Source: an uncultured Lachnospiraceae bacterium
Lineage (GTDB): Bacteria; Bacillota; Clostridia; Lachnospirales; Lachnospiraceae
Length of the DNA: 51,523 bases
Reading direction: 5' to 3'
NCBI GenBank assembly: GCA_902781455.1
Contig: CACZJF010000015.1
Location: forward strand, 1 to 51,523
Shown: piece by piece, positions 49,101-51,523 of the stretch
Layout of the letters: every line of letters begins with the position of its first letter
Position numbering within the stretch: the stretch's first letter is position 1
Program-made: the position numbers and the translations under genes
Notes under the pieces: model-generated
What the model was told of the DNA's origin: nothing
The model's database searches: none
What the model saw: the letters and a program-made list of their open reading frames with translations, nothing else

Positions 49101-49121
49101 TTGATTCAAGGTTGATTCAAG
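49101..49121 (+). promoter_or_regulatory. Two tandem TTGATTCAAG palindromes upstream of MATE gene
   Basis: TTGATTCAAG occurs at 49101-49110 and again at 49112-49121. Each contains the 9-bp palindrome TTGA-T-TCAA and the centres are 11 bp apart, about one helical turn. They lie 50-70 bases before the MATE start codon, where an operator would be expected. No convincing -10/-35 pair is resolved beside them. Confidence 0.5.
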
Positions 49122-49170
49122 TCTGCCACGGTTTCTGCCGGGAAGCCGTCGCATAACAAGGAACAGGAAA

Positions 49171-50511
49171 ATGGCTGAGCAGGAAGTGTTTGATCTGAAC
49201 CATCTGAACAGGGCTTATCTGAAGCTGGCGCTGCCCGTGGCGTCCGGGATGATCGTTACGCTCCTGTACAACCTCGCGGACACCTGGTTTATCGCACGGA
49301 CAGGAAACACGGAGCTTGTCGCCGGAGTCTCTCTCTGCGCGCCGGTCTTTACAACCCTGATGGCGTTCGGCAACATCTTCGGACAGGGCGGAAGCTCCCT
49401 GATCTCAAGGATGCTCGGAAAAGGAGACGCAGACAGCGCCAGGCGTGTCAGCGCCTTCTGCTTCTACATCGCGATCGCGACGGGACTTGTGATGAGCATT
49501 CTGATGTTTTGTTTCCGTGTCCCGCTTCTTCATCTCGCAGGGACTTCGCAAAACACGTTTTCGCACGCAAATTCCTACTTTACCGTGATGGCTGCCGGCG
49601 CCCCGTTTGTTGTACTGAACTTTATCCATCTGAATCTGGTACGGTGTGAAGGGATGGCGGCACAATCCATGCTGGGCAGCATCCTGGGCAGCGCCGTCAA
49701 CATCATCCTTGACCCGGTTCTGATCTTCGCTCTGAAGATGGGGGCGGCAGGCGCGGCGATTGCGACTGTGCTCGGTTATGCGTGCAGTGATCTGTTCTTC
49801 CTGCTCCTTGTGCTCAGAAAAAGCCGCAGTCTCTCCGTGCGCCCCTCACACTGCCGGATCGGGCGATGGGAATTCGGACAGGTGATCGGGGTTGGCGTGT
49901 CAGCGGCACTGTCCAATCTGATGCAGAGTCTGGCCCTGGTGATCCTGAACCATTCCCTGCTGCCATACGGCGATGACAGGATCGCCGCGATGGGCATCGC
50001 GCAAAAAGTCAGCATGATCGCGCAGCTGGTCCTCATCGGCCTTACCTTCGGAGGGGTTCCTCTGTTCGGCTATCTCTACGGCGCGAAAAAACATGCCGAG
50101 ACAAAGCGGCTGATCCGCTTCTGCCTCAGCTTCCTTGGCTCGCTTGCTGCCGGGCTGACGGTCATTCTTCTGATCTTTGCCCGGCCGCTGATCAGCGCCT
50201 TTATGAAGGATCCTGTGATCATCCCGGAGGGAACCCGTATGCTGCGGTGGCTTTCCGCAGGAACCGTATTCTTCACGGTTTCCCTGCTCTTTACCGTCCT
50301 GTTCCAGGCCGCCGGCCGGATTGTCTCTTCCCTGGTCATGTCCGTCAGCCGGCAGGGTTTTCTCTTTGCCGCATGCATCGCAGCCGGTTCGGCTCTCTTC
50401 GGATACACCGGCATCCTCTGCGCGCAGCCCGCGGCAGATGTGCTGAGTGTCGTGCTGGCACTTGTGCTCTACCTGCGGATGATACGCACCGCGCAGGACA
50501 GACCACGGTAA
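49171..50511 (+). CDS. MATE-family multidrug/toxin exporter
   Basis: A 446-residue inner-membrane antiporter with twelve membrane segments in two pseudo-repeats. The N-terminal LALPVASGMIVTLLYNLADTW and the second-half equivalent (VGVSAALSNLMQSLALVILN) are typical of MATE repeats; the N-terminal half has GGSSLISRMLGKGD. Clostridial members mostly use Na+ or H+ to export cationic drugs or metabolites; substrate cannot be deduced. GGAACAGG lies just before the ATG. It is monocistronic with a strong terminator and possible operator repeats upstream. Confidence 0.93.
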   Translation: MAEQEVFDLNHLNRAYLKLALPVASGMIVTLLYNLADTWFIARTGNTELVAGVSLCAPVFTTLMAFGNIFGQGGSSLISRMLGKGDADSARRVSAFCFYIAIATGLVMSILMFCFRVPLLHLAGTSQNTFSHANSYFTVMAAGAPFVVLNFIHLNLVRCEGMAAQSMLGSILGSAVNIILDPVLIFALKMGAAGAAIATVLGYACSDLFFLLLVLRKSRSLSVRPSHCRIGRWEFGQVIGVGVSAALSNLMQSLALVILNHSLLPYGDDRIAAMGIAQKVSMIAQLVLIGLTFGGVPLFGYLYGAKKHAETKRLIRFCLSFLGSLAAGLTVILLIFARPLISAFMKDPVIIPEGTRMLRWLSAGTVFFTVSLLFTVLFQAAGRIVSSLVMSVSRQGFLFAACIAAGSALFGYTGILCAQPAADVLSVVLALVLYLRMIRTAQDRPR

Positions 50512-50512
50512 A

Positions 50513-50549
50513 AGCAGCACCCTGGCGGATCTTCTGCCAGGGTGCTGCT
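50513..50549 (+). terminator. Terminator of MATE gene
   Basis: A perfect 14-bp stem AGCAGCACCCTGGC / GCCAGGGTGCTGCT with a 9-nt loop follows the stop codon directly and is followed by GATCGTTTCTC. It may also stop transcription of the convergent transketolase gene. Confidence 0.8.
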
Positions 50550-50616
50550 GATCGTTTCTCTCACTCGTCAAAAGTCGATTACGGATTGTTCCGCGCTGCG
50601 CACTGTCATCCTTCCA

Positions 50617-51424
50617 TTATGCAAGGAACTCTTTTGCCGTCTTAGCGATTCCCTCGCCGTTCATTCCATAATAATCAAATACTTCCTTCGACGTTCCGGT
50701 AATGACATGGCTGTCCGGCAGCGCGATGTTCTTTACCTTCCGCGGGCAGTTCTCTCCGACCACCTGGCTGACCATCGAGCCGAGGCCTCCGAACGGAGAG
50801 TGCTCTTCCACCGTAAGAACCACCTTCGCCTGCTGCGCATACTTGATGACTGCTTCCTTGTCGAGCGGCTTCACACAGTACATATCGAGCACCGTCGCGC
50901 TGATGCCGTCCTTCTCCAGAAGGTTCGCCGCATCCAGCGCAGGCCGGACCATTTCCCCTGTCGCCACGAGCAGGACATCGTTTCCTTCTTTCAGAACGGT
51001 TGCCTTACCCATCTCGAAGGGGCAGTCTTCCTGCGTGTAGACATCCTCGACCGGATTCCTTCCGGTACGGATGTATGCCGGCTTCTCGTCCTGAAGCAGC
51101 GCTTCCACCAGCTTTCTGGTCTGATGTCTGTCACTCGGAAGGTAGACACGCATGTTCGGGATCGCGGCCATGCCGGCGATGTCCTGCGCGGAGTGATGGC
51201 TCATGCCGAGCGCTCCATAGCTGATGCCGCCGGAGATGCCGATCAGCTTGACGTTCGTATTCGAGTACGCGACATCGACCTTGCACTGCTCAAAGCTTCT
51301 GGTCGAAAGGAAGGAGGCCGGAGATGCCGCAAAAGGCTTCTTGCCTGCCTTGGCCAGTCCCGCGGAGATGCCCACAAGATCCTGCTCGGCGATGCCGACT
51401 TCCACGGACTGCTCCGGGTAAGCG
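50617..51424 (-). pseudogene. Transketolase C-terminal subunit, 5' end removed by IS insertion
   Basis: The minus-strand frame encodes about 268 residues of a transketolase C-terminal (pyrimidine-binding plus C-terminal) subunit: AYPEQSVEVGIAEQDLVGIS, ALGMSHHSAQD, NMRVYLPSDRHQTRKL and VEEHSPFGGLGSMV. Family members are about 310 residues, so some 45 N-terminal residues are missing. Upstream of AYPEQ the frame runs into an IS200/IS605-type right end. The GTG at 51405 is only the first start-like codon of the remnant. The catalytic Glu (IAEQD) remains. Split transketolases are common in Clostridia; the N-terminal subunit gene would lie beyond the element. Non-functional unless another copy exists. 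Confidence 0.85.
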
Positions 51425-51523
51425 GTGACATACTCCCACCACTTTCGCTTTGCTTAGAAGTGGGGGCTTCTTGTTCGACAGCCCTGATGGGCTGAGCATT
51501 CACAAGCTATCCCCGCGTGTCCC
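51425..51523 (-). mobile_element. IS200/IS605-type right end (TnpB 3' tail region, probable omega-RNA)
   Basis: The minus strand has the typical right end of clostridial IS605-type elements: a terminal imperfect hairpin with arms CCCACCACTT and AAGTGGGGG (51435-51466), a second small stem in GCCCATCAGGGC, then the likely boundary TATGTCAC near 51425. Sequence beyond the window would carry the rest of tnpB. One frame ends in ACECSAHQGC and stops at 51454-51456, another in GTRGDSL; which is TnpB is unresolved. In such elements this end is transcribed as the TnpB guide RNA, whose guide would be the adjoining transketolase sequence. Confidence 0.75.

Overview
The window looks like chromosome from a Clostridia bacterium, most probably a fairly GC-rich member of the Lachnospiraceae. 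The basis is the RNase J / YlbF / DUF1292 / RuvX / IreB gene block, the clostripain-type secreted protease, the His-less HPr-like protein, the BMP-type nucleoside transporter, the CAP-like and MBG-like surface protein, and sigma-A style promoters with AGGAGG-like ribosome sites. Assignment is by gene content only. Both edges fall in mobile elements: the left edge in the 5' part of a group II intron, the right edge in the right end of an IS200/IS605-type element that has cut a transketolase gene. That is what a draft contig bounded by repeats would look like.

Layout. 0.1-7.9 kb: purine nucleoside uptake and use, on the minus strand. A deoD phosphorylase with a near-consensus promoter is followed by a BMP binding protein, a NupOPQ-like ABC transporter and an FMN-dependent dehydrogenase; a PfkB-family kinase lies just upstream. 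8.2-8.4 kb: a tRNA-Val(GAC) with its own promoter and terminator. 8.5-17.5 kb: an envelope and signalling block with a 49-residue charged protein, a clostripain-family protease, an orphan family-5 solute-binding protein, a dCache-HAMP-GGDEF-EAL protein and a membrane diguanylate cyclase. 17.7-25.1 kb: mutS2, a 165-bp imperfect palindrome, an intracellular GH51 arabinofuranosidase, a KamA-family radical SAM enzyme and a Na/Pi-cotransporter-PhoU protein. 25.1-31.3 kb: an RNA-metabolism operon (ireB, ruvX, DUF1292, rnj, ylbF-like, U32) and mtaB. 31.4-38.3 kb: an HPr-like gene, then galK, galE, prmA, rsmE, a cysteine desulfurase and thiI.

38.5-48.9 kb is visibly more AT-rich and accessory in character, all on the minus strand. 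It holds an SH3b membrane protein with five 48-bp tandem repeats, a DUF2500-like membrane protein, an unrecognised cytosolic helical protein, a secreted protein with PPC-like domains beside a frameshifted relative, a transmembrane Ser/Thr kinase without PASTA domains, and a 1183-residue surface protein with a 36-bp tandem repeat tract. I regard this as the best candidate for an undescribed system: a surface-sensing or surface-remodelling kinase locus whose secreted partners are evolving by repeat expansion and duplication. 49.1-51.5 kb holds a MATE exporter preceded by two tandem TTGATTCAA palindromes, then the broken transketolase C-subunit and the IS end.

The left half connects nucleoside import to phosphorolysis, with later steps of sugar use suggested by the PfkB kinase and transketolase. 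The c-di-GMP enzymes next to a binding protein and a secreted protease suggest coupling of extracellular peptide sensing to c-di-GMP, which is inference.
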